Shown: positions 1 through 8,741, counted from the first letter of the stretch. The stretch is DNA of 64,000 nt from Dethiobacter alkaliphilus AHT 1 (GCF_000174415.1 NZ_ACJM01000011.1:37281-101280); one strand, 5' to 3'. Translations and numbers: made by a program. Notes: a model not told the origin generated them from the sequence alone.

Positions 1-23
1 CAAAAGACAAAATTTGTCTTTTG
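1..23. terminator. Palindrome at window edge, probable terminator of upstream gene
   Basis: Two 11-base arms (CAAAAGACAAA and TTTGTCTTTTG) around one central base make a perfect hairpin. It precedes the noc promoter and probably ends the gene left of the window. Only weak T-rich sequence follows. Confidence 0.45.
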
Positions 24-70
24 CGCTTATTTTATTCCCCGAATGTTTTCATTTTCTTCCCGGCAAGATG

Positions 71-99
71 GCAGGATATTCCTTTCCTGTGTCGAAAAA
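71..99 (+). promoter_or_regulatory. Sigma-H-like promoter of noc
   Basis: GCAGGATAT, 11 bases, then GTCGAAAAA fits the sigma-H consensus RnAGGAwWW-N11-12-RnnGAATww at 17 of 18 positions. It ends about 40 bases before the noc start. It is one of nine similar sites in the window. Confidence 0.6.
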
Positions 100-137
100 T
101 ATAGTTATGCTAAACTAACCCGAACGGAGGTAATTTA

Positions 138-1037
138 ATGGCGGAGGAATTAAAAACCCTTATGGAGATTGAGGAAACCCAGTTCGATCAGGAGCAGATT
201 CAATACATAGCCATTGCAAATATTCGACCAAACCCCTACCAACCACGTAAAAACATCGAAGAGGAAAAAATATATGAGTTGGCGCAGTCAATTAAAACTT
301 ACGGGCTGCTCCAACCTGTAATTGCCCGTAAGTCTGCCACCGGCTATGAACTGGTGGCGGGGCACCGCCGGCTGTTGGCCTGTAAGAAACTTGGTTGGGC
401 AGAAGTACCGGCCATAGTCAGGGAATTATCCAACAGTGCCATGGCCACCGTGGCTCTCATTGAGAACCTGCAGCGGGAAAACCTCTCCTTTTTGGAAGAG
501 GCACAGGGCTATGAAAGCCTGATTCGCGAGTTTAAGTTAACCCAGGAAGTGCTGGCGCAAAGGCTGGGGAAGTCCCAATCCACCATCGCCAACAAGCTGC
601 GTATTCTCAAACTTCCGCGGGAAGTAAAAGAGAAGTTGCAGATACAGGAGTTGACGGAGCGGCACGCCCGTGCCCTGCTCAAGCTACCTGGCGAAGAAGA
701 TCAGTTAAAAATTCTGCAGGAAGTATGTAACCTGCGTTATACGGTTCAGCAGACTGAGAAACGGGTGGCGGATTATCTCAGTAACCTGGAGCCCACTGCG
801 GTGAAGGAGCGTAAAAAAGTTATTATCCGCGATATCCGTATTTTCCTGAACACTGTCCGCCAGGCTGTCTCTATCCTGGAAGCCGGCGGGTTAAATGCCC
901 GACTACAGGAAAATGATCTTGGTGACAGTATTGAGGTTACCATTCGGCTTCCCAAAAACAAAAAGAATTCTGCTCAGGCTGTTAAATCGACATCGGTTGC
1001 TGCCGCAGTACAGCGCCCATTATTGCCCGGGCAATAA
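138..1037 (+). CDS. noc: Nucleoid occlusion protein Noc (ParB paralogue)
   Basis: Noc is a CTP-dependent DNA clamp of the ParB family that loads at NBS sites and keeps FtsZ rings away from the nucleoid. The 299-aa product shows the ParB N-domain (RPNPYQPRK near 30-38), the CTP-binding motifs GHRR (75-78) and ENLQR, and a helix-turn-helix around 135-176. The residues that separate Noc from ParB are Noc-like: Q147, K153, K158 and R175. The ATG follows GGAGG at good spacing. Two oddities: the CTP motif reads GHRR where ParB here has GERR, and the N-terminus (MAEELKTLMEIEE) is acidic and lacks the short basic amphipathic membrane helix known from B. subtilis Noc. It is the first gene of the noc-parA-parB cluster, and a perfect NBS lies 5 kb downstream. 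Confidence 0.9.
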   Translation: MAEELKTLMEIEETQFDQEQIQYIAIANIRPNPYQPRKNIEEEKIYELAQSIKTYGLLQPVIARKSATGYELVAGHRRLLACKKLGWAEVPAIVRELSNSAMATVALIENLQRENLSFLEEAQGYESLIREFKLTQEVLAQRLGKSQSTIANKLRILKLPREVKEKLQIQELTERHARALLKLPGEEDQLKILQEVCNLRYTVQQTEKRVADYLSNLEPTAVKERKKVIIRDIRIFLNTVRQAVSILEAGGLNARLQENDLGDSIEVTIRLPKNKKNSAQAVKSTSVAAAVQRPLLPGQ

Positions 1038-1131
1038 GCATTGCTAGGGCAAGACTGTTAACTTGCGGAATCGACTTTGCCGCAATCCGGACAATGTTCG
1101 ACCTGAAAATACATGAAAATCATGCCACCCT

Positions 1132-1160
1132 GCAGGAGAAGAGCCAAAATTCGCGAATTT
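1132..1160 (+). promoter_or_regulatory. Sigma-H-like promoter of parA-parB
   Basis: GCAGGAGAA, 11 bases, CGCGAATTT matches 16 of 18 sigma-H consensus positions and includes the full GAAT. It lies 32 bases before the parA start in the 154-base gap after noc. Confidence 0.5.
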
Positions 1161-1191
1161 ATATCGTACTGCGGAGAAGCGAGGTGGAATC

Positions 1192-1968
1192 ATGTCCCGT
1201 GTAATTGCGGTGGCTAACCAAAAAGGCGGTGTGGGGAAAACTACCACATCGGTGAATCTGAGTGCGTGCCTGGCTGCACAAGGACGTTCTGTCCTGCTCT
1301 TGGATATCGATCCTCAGGGGAATGCCACAAGTGGAATAGGACAGGAAAAAAAGAATATTAAAGTATGTATTTACGATGCATTAATTAATGAACTGCCCTT
1401 AAAAAACATTATTATTAAATCCGTCATTAAGAACCTGGATTTGGTTCCGGCCACCATTCAGCTGGCAGGTGCTGAAATTGAGCTGGTACCAACCATGTCC
1501 CGTGAAGTTCGGCTACGCCGCGTCCTGGAAGAGGTCAGAGATTTATACGATTACATAATCATAGATTGTCCTCCTTCCCTGGGCTTGTTAACCATTAATG
1601 CCCTAACTGCTGCCGACACTGTTTTGGTACCAATTCAGTGTGAATATTATGCCCTGGAGGGGCTAAGCCAGCTGACTAATACGGTAAAGCTGGTGCAGAA
1701 GCACTTAAACACAGAACTGCGGTATGAAGGTGTGGTGCTGACAATGTTTGATTCCCGCACCAACCTGGCAAACCAGGTGGCCGACGAGGTGCACAACTAT
1801 TTTGGTAATAAAGTATTTAAAACTGTGATTCCCCGGAACGTGCGCCTCAGTGAAGCTCCCAGTCACGGACAACCCATCATTGTCTATGACGAGCGCTCCA
1901 AAGGCGCAGAAACATATATAGAATTGGCAAAGGAAGTGATGGCCAATGAGCAAAAAGCGGCTGGGTAA
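1192..1968 (+). CDS. parA: Chromosome partitioning ATPase ParA (Soj)
   Basis: Soj/ParA is a Walker-type ATPase that binds DNA nonspecifically as an ATP dimer. With Spo0J/ParB it drives origin segregation and, in B. subtilis, controls DnaA. The 258-aa protein begins with the deviant Walker A box KGGVGKTT (residues 11-18) that defines the family, followed by the switch DIDPQGN and the Walker B-like IIIDCPPSLG. Its length is typical of chromosomal Soj. The ATG is preceded by GAGGTGG. The 3' end overlaps parB by 23 bases, so the pair is cotranscribed and probably translationally coupled. Confidence 0.97.
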   Translation: MSRVIAVANQKGGVGKTTTSVNLSACLAAQGRSVLLLDIDPQGNATSGIGQEKKNIKVCIYDALINELPLKNIIIKSVIKNLDLVPATIQLAGAEIELVPTMSREVRLRRVLEEVRDLYDYIIIDCPPSLGLLTINALTAADTVLVPIQCEYYALEGLSQLTNTVKLVQKHLNTELRYEGVVLTMFDSRTNLANQVADEVHNYFGNKVFKTVIPRNVRLSEAPSHGQPIIVYDERSKGAETYIELAKEVMANEQKAAG

Positions 1969-2794
1969 AGGTCTGCAGGCTCTGATTCCAGAAATAGAGG
2001 ATACCCCGCTCTCCGATGCGGTGGATGTGGATGTTGCACAAATCAGTGTTAACCCATATCAGCCCAGAAAGCATTTTGACGAGGAGAAACTGGCGGAGCT
2101 AGCTCGCTCCGTGGAACAGCACGGAATTCTGCAACCGCTTATTGTGCGTCCCTCCGACGGAGAGTACGAACTGGTGGCGGGAGAAAGAAGGTTACGCGCT
2201 GCCAAAAAAGCCGGCCTACAAAGGGTCCCGGTGGTAATCCGTCCTCTCACCGACAAAGAGATGATGGAGATTGCCTTGATTGAAAACCTGCAAAGGCAGG
2301 ATTTAAACCCGCTGGAAGAGGCACAGGCCTATCAGCGCCTGATGGAAGAGTTTAATTACACACAGGAACAGCTGGCTGAAAGGGTTGGAAAAAGCCGCTC
2401 AGCGGTGGCAAACACCCTGCGCCTCACCGCTCTGCACCCCGAGGCACGCAATTTTGTGGCCAACCAGCAGTTAAGTGAGGGGCATGCCCGGGCCATTCTG
2501 TCTCTACCCTTGGAAAAGCAACCCCTAGCCGCCCGTAAAGCGGTGGAGTTGGGCCTGTCAGTCCGGGATACGGAGAGAATGGCCGGCCAGGAGCCGAAGA
2601 AGAAAGCGGCGAGAAAGCCAAGGGCAGCAACCGGTGGGGCCACAGACAGCTATATTGCCGACTTGGAGGACAGGTTGCGTCAGGTCTGTGGAACGGCAGT
2701 AAACGTTCGCATGTCTGCCAAAGGCGGCGGCAAGTTGGAGATTCAGTTTTACGATCTGGATGAACTGGAAAGAGTATGCGAGATATTATTTTAA
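1946..2794 (+). CDS. parB: Chromosome partitioning protein ParB (Spo0J)
   Basis: Spo0J/ParB is the CTP-dependent clamp that loads at parS, spreads on DNA and recruits SMC. The 282-aa product has the N-terminal ParA-contact motif LGKGLQALI (6-14), the CTP motifs GERR and ENLQR, a helix-turn-helix near 139-180, and a C-terminal dimerisation domain after a lysine/alanine-rich linker around 210-230. The HTH carries R151, T157, A162 and G179, the parS-type residues, in contrast to the Noc paralogue. The gene starts inside the end of parA. Two perfect parS sites follow its stop codon immediately. Confidence 0.97.
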   Translation: MSKKRLGKGLQALIPEIEDTPLSDAVDVDVAQISVNPYQPRKHFDEEKLAELARSVEQHGILQPLIVRPSDGEYELVAGERRLRAAKKAGLQRVPVVIRPLTDKEMMEIALIENLQRQDLNPLEEAQAYQRLMEEFNYTQEQLAERVGKSRSAVANTLRLTALHPEARNFVANQQLSEGHARAILSLPLEKQPLAARKAVELGLSVRDTERMAGQEPKKKAARKPRAATGGATDSYIADLEDRLRQVCGTAVNVRMSAKGGGKLEIQFYDLDELERVCEILF

Positions 2795-2808
2795 TCAGTA
2801 CTATAATT

Positions 2809-2824
2809 TGTTTCACGTGAAACA
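2809..2824. promoter_or_regulatory. parS: parS site 1
   Basis: TGTTTCACGTGAAACA is a perfect 16-bp parS palindrome, 14 bases after the parB stop. It is the loading site of ParB/Spo0J. Confidence 0.97.
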
Positions 2825-2843
2825 TTTGCGGAAAATACCTTAG

Positions 2844-2859
2844 TGTTTCACGTGAAACA
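2844..2859. promoter_or_regulatory. parS: parS site 2
   Basis: A second identical parS starts 35 bp from the first, placing the two perfect sites about three and a third helical turns apart. A tandem pair this close suggests a strong centromere. Confidence 0.97.
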
Positions 2860-2887
2860 TTTAATCGGACAATAAGAGAGGTTGGCC

Positions 2888-3601
2888 ATGGAGGTTACAT
2901 GGGGTTTTGCGCTCCTGGGTACAGTGGTAAACAGTGCTGCCATTGTGGCCGGGGGCGTGCTTGGTTTATTTCTGGGAAGCCGGATACCGGAAAAAATGAA
3001 AGTGTTGGTGATGGAGGGCGTCTCGCTGGCAGTGCTGCTAATCGGTATAAAAATGGCGCTGGAAGCGCAAAACATCCTGGTTGTGGTGTTAAGTGTGGTT
3101 TTGGGCGGGATTGCCGGGGAGTTGATAGGTATTGATGCCTGGCTGCGTCGAACCGGAGCATGGTTGGAGCAGCGGGCAGCTAAGAGTGAATCGGGAATTT
3201 CCCGTGCTTTCGTGTTTGGTACCCTGTTGTACTGTGTGGGTGCCATGGCCGTAAATGGAGCGTTGGAAAGCGGCCTGCTGGGGCGGCATGACACCCTTTA
3301 TGTAAAAGCCGTTTTGGACGGGGCCATTGCTGTTTCCGCTGCGGCAACAATGGGCATCGGTATTACACTCTCCGCGGTACCGGTGATGATCTATCAGGGG
3401 GGGATTGCGTTGGCCGCAGGCACACTGCAGCCTTTTTTAGGGCCGGAAGTTGTAACTGAGCTCTCAGGTGTGGGCGGTTTGCTCATTGTGGCCATTGGGC
3501 TTAACTTGTTGGAGTTAAAGGAGATCAGGGTGGCAAATTTTCTGCCCGCATTTATTGTGGTTTTAATCTGGACCGGGATACTGCCAAATTTATTTTATTA
3601 G
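2888..3601 (+). CDS. DUF554 family membrane protein
   Basis: An integral membrane protein of 237 aa, almost wholly hydrophobic, with about six or seven predicted transmembrane segments rich in glycine and alanine. It matches the DUF554 (YdfK/YqgA-like) family, whose members have been proposed as transporters but have no proven substrate. The ATG at 2888 is preferred over the TTG two codons earlier because GAGAGG is better spaced to it. It lies just after the parS pair and before the DUF4446 gene. No function can be assigned. Confidence 0.8.
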   Translation: MEVTWGFALLGTVVNSAAIVAGGVLGLFLGSRIPEKMKVLVMEGVSLAVLLIGIKMALEAQNILVVVLSVVLGGIAGELIGIDAWLRRTGAWLEQRAAKSESGISRAFVFGTLLYCVGAMAVNGALESGLLGRHDTLYVKAVLDGAIAVSAAATMGIGITLSAVPVMIYQGGIALAAGTLQPFLGPEVVTELSGVGGLLIVAIGLNLLELKEIRVANFLPAFIVVLIWTGILPNLFY

Positions 3602-3604
3602 TTA

Positions 3605-3633
3605 CAAGGATTTGATTTCTTTATGGCGAAAAT
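3605..3633 (+). promoter_or_regulatory. Sigma-H-like promoter before the DUF4446 gene
   Basis: CAAGGATTT, 11 bases, GGCGAAAAT matches 16 of 18 consensus positions. It lies about 30 bases before the start of the DUF4446-lipid kinase pair. It lacks the GC preceding AGGA that the best copies share, so it is one of the weaker members. Confidence 0.4.
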
Positions 3634-3664
3634 TTTATAGCTGCACTTTTATAGGAGGTTTTGT

Positions 3665-4162
3665 ATGGAAGAATATTTGTTATTAATTTTTTTGGCGGCT
3701 GTGGCGGTGCTGTTTATTTTTTATCTGGTCTTATATCGTAAGTTTTTATTTCTTTCCCGTCGGTACCAGGAGTTTATGGTCGGGGGAAACGGGGAAAGCC
3801 TGGAAGGAACGCTGGAAAACCTTTTTGCCGATATCCGAATGGTTAATGAGAGTATTAATTCTAACCGGAAGCGGATGGAGAAGATTGAAAAAGTGCTGGA
3901 TACCGCAACGCGCGGTATCGGAGTGGTTCGTTTCAATGCTTTCCAGGAAACCGGCAGTGACCTCAGTTTTGCTGTGGCCTATCTGGATGCACAGAGAAAC
4001 GGCGTGGTTATAAGCAGTATTTACGGCAGGGAAGAATCACGGACGTATGCCAAGCCGGTTAAGAACGGGGAGTCCACCTACCAGCTGAGTATGGAGGAAC
4101 AAGAAGCTATCCGTCAGGCGGCGGCCTCCCTGCAGCCGCTCTCCATACAGGAAAAAACATGA
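3665..4162 (+). CDS. DUF4446 family protein
   Basis: A 165-aa protein with one N-terminal transmembrane helix (about 4-24), then a charged helical stretch with coiled-coil character (about 45-80), then a globular part containing GIGVVRFNAFQETGSDLSFA, the signature region of DUF4446. Members occur in Clostridia and Bacilli near parB; the function is unknown. The strong IAGGAGG-type site (TAGGAGG) supports the ATG. The stop overlaps the start of the lipid kinase gene by four bases, so the two are translationally coupled. Confidence 0.8.
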   Translation: MEEYLLLIFLAAVAVLFIFYLVLYRKFLFLSRRYQEFMVGGNGESLEGTLENLFADIRMVNESINSNRKRMEKIEKVLDTATRGIGVVRFNAFQETGSDLSFAVAYLDAQRNGVVISSIYGREESRTYAKPVKNGESTYQLSMEEQEAIRQAAASLQPLSIQEKT

Positions 4163-5115
4163 GTCCACAGCATTTTGAGGATAGGGCCAGCCATCTGCCT
4201 GCTAAAGACAGGCCGCTGTATTTTATCATTAATCCTGCAGCCAGCAACGGCAAAGCCCGCACAGCCTGGGACGAATTACAGCAATACCTGCATCAACAAG
4301 ACATCCCCTACTGGTTTGCCATCAGTGAGGATGAGGATAATCTGACAGCACTGGCAAAGAAGGCGGCAGAAACACCGGGGGCTGTGGTAGCCGGGGTGGG
4401 GGGTGACGGGACCATGTCCCTCATTGCCACGGCCATTTACGGCACCGATGCCGTGTTGGGTATTATCCCGGCCGGAACGGGAAACGATTTTGCCCGTACG
4501 TTTTCTATTCCTGCCAACCCCGTTCAGGCCTGCCGCAGCTTGCTTGACGGTAATATAGTGCCTTTGGACCTGGGGCGTCTGAACGGAAAGCTGTTTTATA
4601 ATGTGGTGGGGGCCGGCCTGGATGCGGAGGTGGTGGCCGATGCCAACCGATTGTTTAAAAAAGTTTCCGGTTCACTGGGATACATGCTGGCCTTGGTTAA
4701 ACAGTTGGTGTTTTATCGCCCACATCGCTTTCACATTACTGTGGATGGAAAACACACGGAATTGGACGCCTGGCTTGTTTCGGTGGCTAACGCCCAATAC
4801 TACGGCAGCGGCATGAGAGTAGCTCCGGAAGCCGATCCCCAGGATGGCTATGCAGATGTGGTCATTGTGGGTAAACTACACCGCCTGCAGTTTATGCGCC
4901 TCTTCCCCCTGGTTTATCAGGGTAAGCACGTAAAACATCCGGCAGTACAAGTTTTGCGCGGCAAACAAATTGCTGTAAAATGTGCTAAGCCCCTTCATGT
5001 GCATGCCGACGGTGAACTGATCGGTAAAACTCCGCTGAAAGTAGAGATGTGCCATCACGCCATTAGCATAAAGGTCCCTGCTGCAGAAAACGAAAAAATA
5101 AGCCCGGCAGTATAA
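4159..5115 (+). CDS. Diacylglycerol/lipid kinase family protein (YegS/DagK-like)
   Basis: A 318-aa soluble lipid kinase of the DAGK catalytic family, which phosphorylates diacylglycerol or related lipids using ATP. Visible motifs are the N-terminal IINPAASNGKA strand-loop, the catalytic GVGGDGTM box near residue 80, and IPAGTGNDFARTF, the nucleotide-binding signature. The C-terminal beta domain ends with VHADGELIGKTPLKV, typical of YegS/DgkB proteins. It is coupled to the upstream DUF4446 gene by an ATGA overlap. The substrate cannot be told from sequence. A Dgk-type role in recycling diacylglycerol from lipoteichoic acid synthesis is one possibility. Confidence 0.88.
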   Translation: MSPQHFEDRASHLPAKDRPLYFIINPAASNGKARTAWDELQQYLHQQDIPYWFAISEDEDNLTALAKKAAETPGAVVAGVGGDGTMSLIATAIYGTDAVLGIIPAGTGNDFARTFSIPANPVQACRSLLDGNIVPLDLGRLNGKLFYNVVGAGLDAEVVADANRLFKKVSGSLGYMLALVKQLVFYRPHRFHITVDGKHTELDAWLVSVANAQYYGSGMRVAPEADPQDGYADVVIVGKLHRLQFMRLFPLVYQGKHVKHPAVQVLRGKQIAVKCAKPLHVHADGELIGKTPLKVEMCHHAISIKVPAAENEKISPAV

Positions 5116-5163
5116 AAACACCGCTAAATGCGAAGGATAATGCCAGAAAAGGAGGCATGATCC

Positions 5164-5403
5164 ATGGAACGCAGAATTGCAGTGGAAGAAGGTTTGTCCC
5201 CCATCAGGGAATATTTGCAGCAGAAAGGGTATAAGGTCGTAGATATGAAGTCTGTTGCTCAGGCTGATGCGGCAGTTATCAGCGGTGGTGACAAAAACTT
5301 TATGAATATGCAGGACGCCATGACCGATGCCCCGGTAATCAGTGCCCAGGGGTTGACGCCAGAAGATGTCCTGAAACAACTGGAAAGCAAATGGTTGCAC
5401 TAA
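5164..5403 (+). CDS. YkuS family protein (UPF0180)
   Basis: A 79-aa protein matching the small UPF0180/YkuS family of Firmicutes: an N-terminal basic strand (RRIAVEEGLSPIREYL), a central VISGGDKNFMNMQD motif and a C-terminal TPEDVLKQLE helix. The ATG has a good AAGGAGG site. No function is known for the family. The gene ends directly before a strong bidirectional terminator. Confidence 0.8.
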   Translation: MERRIAVEEGLSPIREYLQQKGYKVVDMKSVAQADAAVISGGDKNFMNMQDAMTDAPVISAQGLTPEDVLKQLESKWLH

Positions 5404-5436
5404 AAAATCAGGCACCGACGGGTGCCTGATTTTTTT
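5403..5436. terminator. Bidirectional terminator between ykuS-like gene and yyaC
   Basis: AATCAGGCACC, loop GACG, GGTGCCTGATT, flanked by A-run on the left and T-run on the right, so it works for both convergent genes. Confidence 0.9.
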
Positions 5437-5443
5437 AGTGTGC

Positions 5444-6082
5444 TCATCCTGAATGTACAAGTTCGGGCTTGCCTTGCTTTTTACTGTCGTCACTGCTTAG
5501 CCTGGGTAGGCTCTGCAGGCTGAAATAAAGCCCCCGGGCGATGGTTTCCGCCAGCCGGACCACCACGCTGAGGCGGGTGTTTTGCAAAACAAAGTACTCT
5601 AAGAAACCTCCCACATTAACAATGCCGTTGATATGGATTTCTCCTACGGCGGGTAACTCTTTGTTTACTCCTGCTCCCGGTTTCATGGGACCAATGCCGA
5701 TGTCGATGGACCCCACGCTTTCCATCCGCCCCAGGCAGGCATCCACCGCAATTATCAGAGGAGAGGGGTAAGTGTTATTAATTTTGTCAATGGTTTCTGC
5801 TAAATTAACTGCATGTACCGGTTCATCCAGAGTGCCAAAAATTGCGGCATGCCTGGGTTGAAGGCGTCCTAGTTTGGTGCCGATTAACGGTCCCAGGGCA
5901 TCGCCTGTGGACCGGTCTGTCCCGATACACAACACCACAAGCTGATGAACGGGTTGCTGATATTTATCCTCCAGCATCTGATTAAGTGTACACCTAATTT
6001 TTTGAACTGCAAAAGGATCGGTACTTTCAACTCTGACGTTCTTTTTATGTGGACTCAGAAGACGATTTCCAATGTTAGACAT
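5444..6082 (-). CDS. yyaC: Spore protease-like protein YyaC (DUF1256)
   Basis: A 212-aa protein of the YyaC family, conserved in endospore formers and distantly related in fold to the germination protease GPR. The hallmark stretch is VLCIGTDRSTGDALGPLIG, followed by HAVNLAETI and VDACLGRMESVG. In B. subtilis yyaC also lies beside spo0J and is expressed in the forespore, so both sequence and position agree. The ATG at 6082 is chosen because GCGGGGG precedes it; a TTG five codons upstream is possible. It is the only minus-strand gene in the first 8.8 kb. Confidence 0.9.
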   Translation of the reverse strand: MSNIGNRLLSPHKKNVRVESTDPFAVQKIRCTLNQMLEDKYQQPVHQLVVLCIGTDRSTGDALGPLIGTKLGRLQPRHAAIFGTLDEPVHAVNLAETIDKINNTYPSPLIIAVDACLGRMESVGSIDIGIGPMKPGAGVNKELPAVGEIHINGIVNVGGFLEYFVLQNTRLSVVVRLAETIARGLYFSLQSLPRLSSDDSKKQGKPELVHSG

Positions 6083-6175
6083 AGCATACCCCCGCAAAGA
6101 ATACGTATATGATAGTATATTTAACTGCCATCCTTTTTATGTGTAGAGTATTTGGCATACTATGGTAATTTTCGT

Positions 6176-6191
6176 TATTTCCCGGGAAATA
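6176..6191. promoter_or_regulatory. Noc-binding site (NBS)
   Basis: TATTTCCCGGGAAATA is a perfect 16-bp palindrome identical to the B. subtilis Noc-binding consensus. It lies 21 bases before the cvpA start, 5.1 kb from noc. Confidence 0.85.
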
Positions 6192-6212
6192 AAGTTATGC
6201 GGAGGTTTTAGA

Positions 6213-6851
6213 ATGTCCTGGATCGATCTGGCTGCATTGACCATGACCCTGTGGAGCGCGGCAAAGGGCTACATCTACGGCGGCTATAAAATGTTTCTGC
6301 ACTGTCTGGGGCTGGGGGCAGCTTTAGCCATGGCGGTTTATTTTCAACGTCCATTTAGTGCCTACCTTAATCAGGAGTGGCAGGCAGAAACAGTCTTTGC
6401 AGAATTCTTTAGCAAAAATTCGCAATTGGTGCTGGAAGCCGGCACGTCCCAAACAACAGGAGTTAACCTCCCCCCCCTGGCCGGGCAGGTTATGCTGAGA
6501 CTGATGCCGGAGGCACAGCTGCTGCCGGCGGCTACGGGAGAAGGAGCCCTGGCACTGATGGCAACCATGCTGGTAAAAGTGCTGGCTCTCTTTGTTTTCT
6601 TTGTATTTATAGCAGCGATTATCACCCTGCTCATCAGAGTAAAGCACTTTGGAACAAATTGGAAAAATATACCAGAGCATCAGCGGCTGGTCGGTGTACT
6701 TTTGGGCGCTTTATATGGGCTGATGTTATCAATGGTGGTTTGTGTAGCGCTGGATGCCCTGTCCATGCTGGGCATTTTCGGTTTTTTGCATCAAGACCTG
6801 ACCGTTTCCTATCTTGCCTGGATGGTATCTTATCTACTGCAGTTTATCTGA
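6213..6851 (+). CDS. CvpA family membrane protein
   Basis: A 212-aa protein with four predicted transmembrane helices and the CvpA/YshB N-terminal pattern (WIDLAALTMTLWSAAKGYIYGG). The family is linked to colicin V production in E. coli and to envelope homeostasis; its molecular role in Firmicutes is open. The ATG at 6213 is chosen because GGAGG precedes it by seven bases; an in-frame upstream ATG at 6162 would read through the NBS palindrome and has no ribosome-binding site. Confidence 0.78.
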   Translation: MSWIDLAALTMTLWSAAKGYIYGGYKMFLHCLGLGAALAMAVYFQRPFSAYLNQEWQAETVFAEFFSKNSQLVLEAGTSQTTGVNLPPLAGQVMLRLMPEAQLLPAATGEGALALMATMLVKVLALFVFFVFIAAIITLLIRVKHFGTNWKNIPEHQRLVGVLLGALYGLMLSMVVCVALDALSMLGIFGFLHQDLTVSYLAWMVSYLLQFI

Positions 6852-6866
6852 TAAGCAGTGATATGA

Positions 6867-7634
<768 letters not shown>

Positions 7635-7664
7635 GTTTACTTAGGCTAGGTAAGGAGTTTTTTG

Positions 7665-8552
7665 ATGCAGGAATTACTACAGGGCAACTTCTTAGGTGCC
7701 AATCTGGAGGATGTACTTTATCCTCTGGCTCTGAATTGGGGCGGCCGGATTTTGACAATCCTTATCATTCTGGTTCTGACCAGACTGGCCATGCGCTTTG
7801 GTAACGCTCTGATTCACCGTATCTTCGCACCAACGGAGGACAAGCCTTCCTATATACCGGAAAACAAGGTAAACACGCTGATTGCGCTGTTATCCTCTAT
7901 CCTGCGCTATGTACTTTATGCGCTGGCCGGTGTGCTAATACTTGCAGAACTGGGTCTGGAAATTGGGCCCATCCTGGCCGGTGCCGGTGTCTTGGGCCTG
8001 GCCGTGGGCTTTGGCGCGCAAAACCTGGTAAGAGATCTCTTAGGCGGATTCTTTATCATTCTGGAAGATCAGTTTTCTGTGGGCGATTTCATAACCACCG
8101 GCTCCTATTCCGGTATTGTGGAAGAGCTGGGGCTTAGAATCACCAAGATCCGCGATTTTGGCGGCGAGCTCCATATTTTGCCCAACGGGATGATTGAAAC
8201 GGTAACCAACAGAACCCGCGGCAACATGCGCGCCATGGTGGATGTGGGTGTGGCCTACGAGGAAGATGTGGACCATGTTCTTGTGGTGCTGGAAGAGCTG
8301 ATGCGGGAGTTTGGTGAAAGTGAACAGGATGTGGTAGAGGGTCCCACCGTATTGGGCGTGGTGGAACTGGCAGACTCTTCTGTGGAAATCCGCATTATTG
8401 CCAGAACAGAACCCATGACACAGTGGCAGGTGGAACGGAATATGCTGCGGGCCATTAAAAATAAATTTGATGAGCTGGGCATTGAAATCCCCTATCCACG
8501 CCGGGTAATTTATGACCGGGGCAATGACAAGGAGGAAAATCAGCATGGCTGA
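7665..8552 (+). CDS. Small-conductance mechanosensitive channel (MscS family)
   Basis: A 295-aa membrane channel that opens on membrane tension and releases solutes on osmotic downshock. Hydrophobic segments near 22-40 and 65-90 precede the pore helix region (ILAGAGVLGLAVGFGAQNLVRDLLGG), which shows the glycine/alanine packing pattern of MscS TM3. The soluble beta domain follows with FSVGDFI, and VTNRTRG marks the conserved beta-domain turn. It is close in type to YkuT. The ATG at 7665 follows TAAGGAG. The stop overlaps the DUF951 start by eight bases, suggesting coupling. Confidence 0.92.
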   Translation: MQELLQGNFLGANLEDVLYPLALNWGGRILTILIILVLTRLAMRFGNALIHRIFAPTEDKPSYIPENKVNTLIALLSSILRYVLYALAGVLILAELGLEIGPILAGAGVLGLAVGFGAQNLVRDLLGGFFIILEDQFSVGDFITTGSYSGIVEELGLRITKIRDFGGELHILPNGMIETVTNRTRGNMRAMVDVGVAYEEDVDHVLVVLEELMREFGESEQDVVEGPTVLGVVELADSSVEIRIIARTEPMTQWQVERNMLRAIKNKFDELGIEIPYPRRVIYDRGNDKEENQHG

Positions 8553-8739
8553 TTATGCCGTGGGCCAAACAGTTCGCATGAAAAAACAGCATCCCTGCGG
8601 CAGCAATGTCTGGCAGATTCTGCGCATCGGCATGGATTTTCGCATTAAATGCAGCGGATGCGGACGCAGCGTCATGGTGCCCAGAGCTAAATTCGAAAAA
8701 GGCGTACGTGAAGTACTCACCGATAATGAAAAGAGCTAA
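8545..8739 (+). CDS. DUF951 domain protein
   Basis: A 64-aa protein that matches DUF951, a small family often found beside MscS and rpsF in Firmicutes. It carries KKQHPCGSNVW and IKCSGCGRSVMVPR, so three cysteines (CxxC plus an upstream PCG) may bind a metal. The start overlaps the mscS end and has AAGGAGG within the mscS coding region. No function is established; the layout suggests a small nucleic-acid- or metal-binding protein. Confidence 0.85.
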   Translation: MADYAVGQTVRMKKQHPCGSNVWQILRIGMDFRIKCSGCGRSVMVPRAKFEKGVREVLTDNEKS

Positions 8740-8741
8740 AC

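Noticed and set aside
90..96. TGTCGAA Spo0A boxes at 90, 9783 and 46553
   Set aside because: A seven-base motif is expected several times by chance. Two of the three lie in the -10 part of sigma-H-like promoters, which explains them better.
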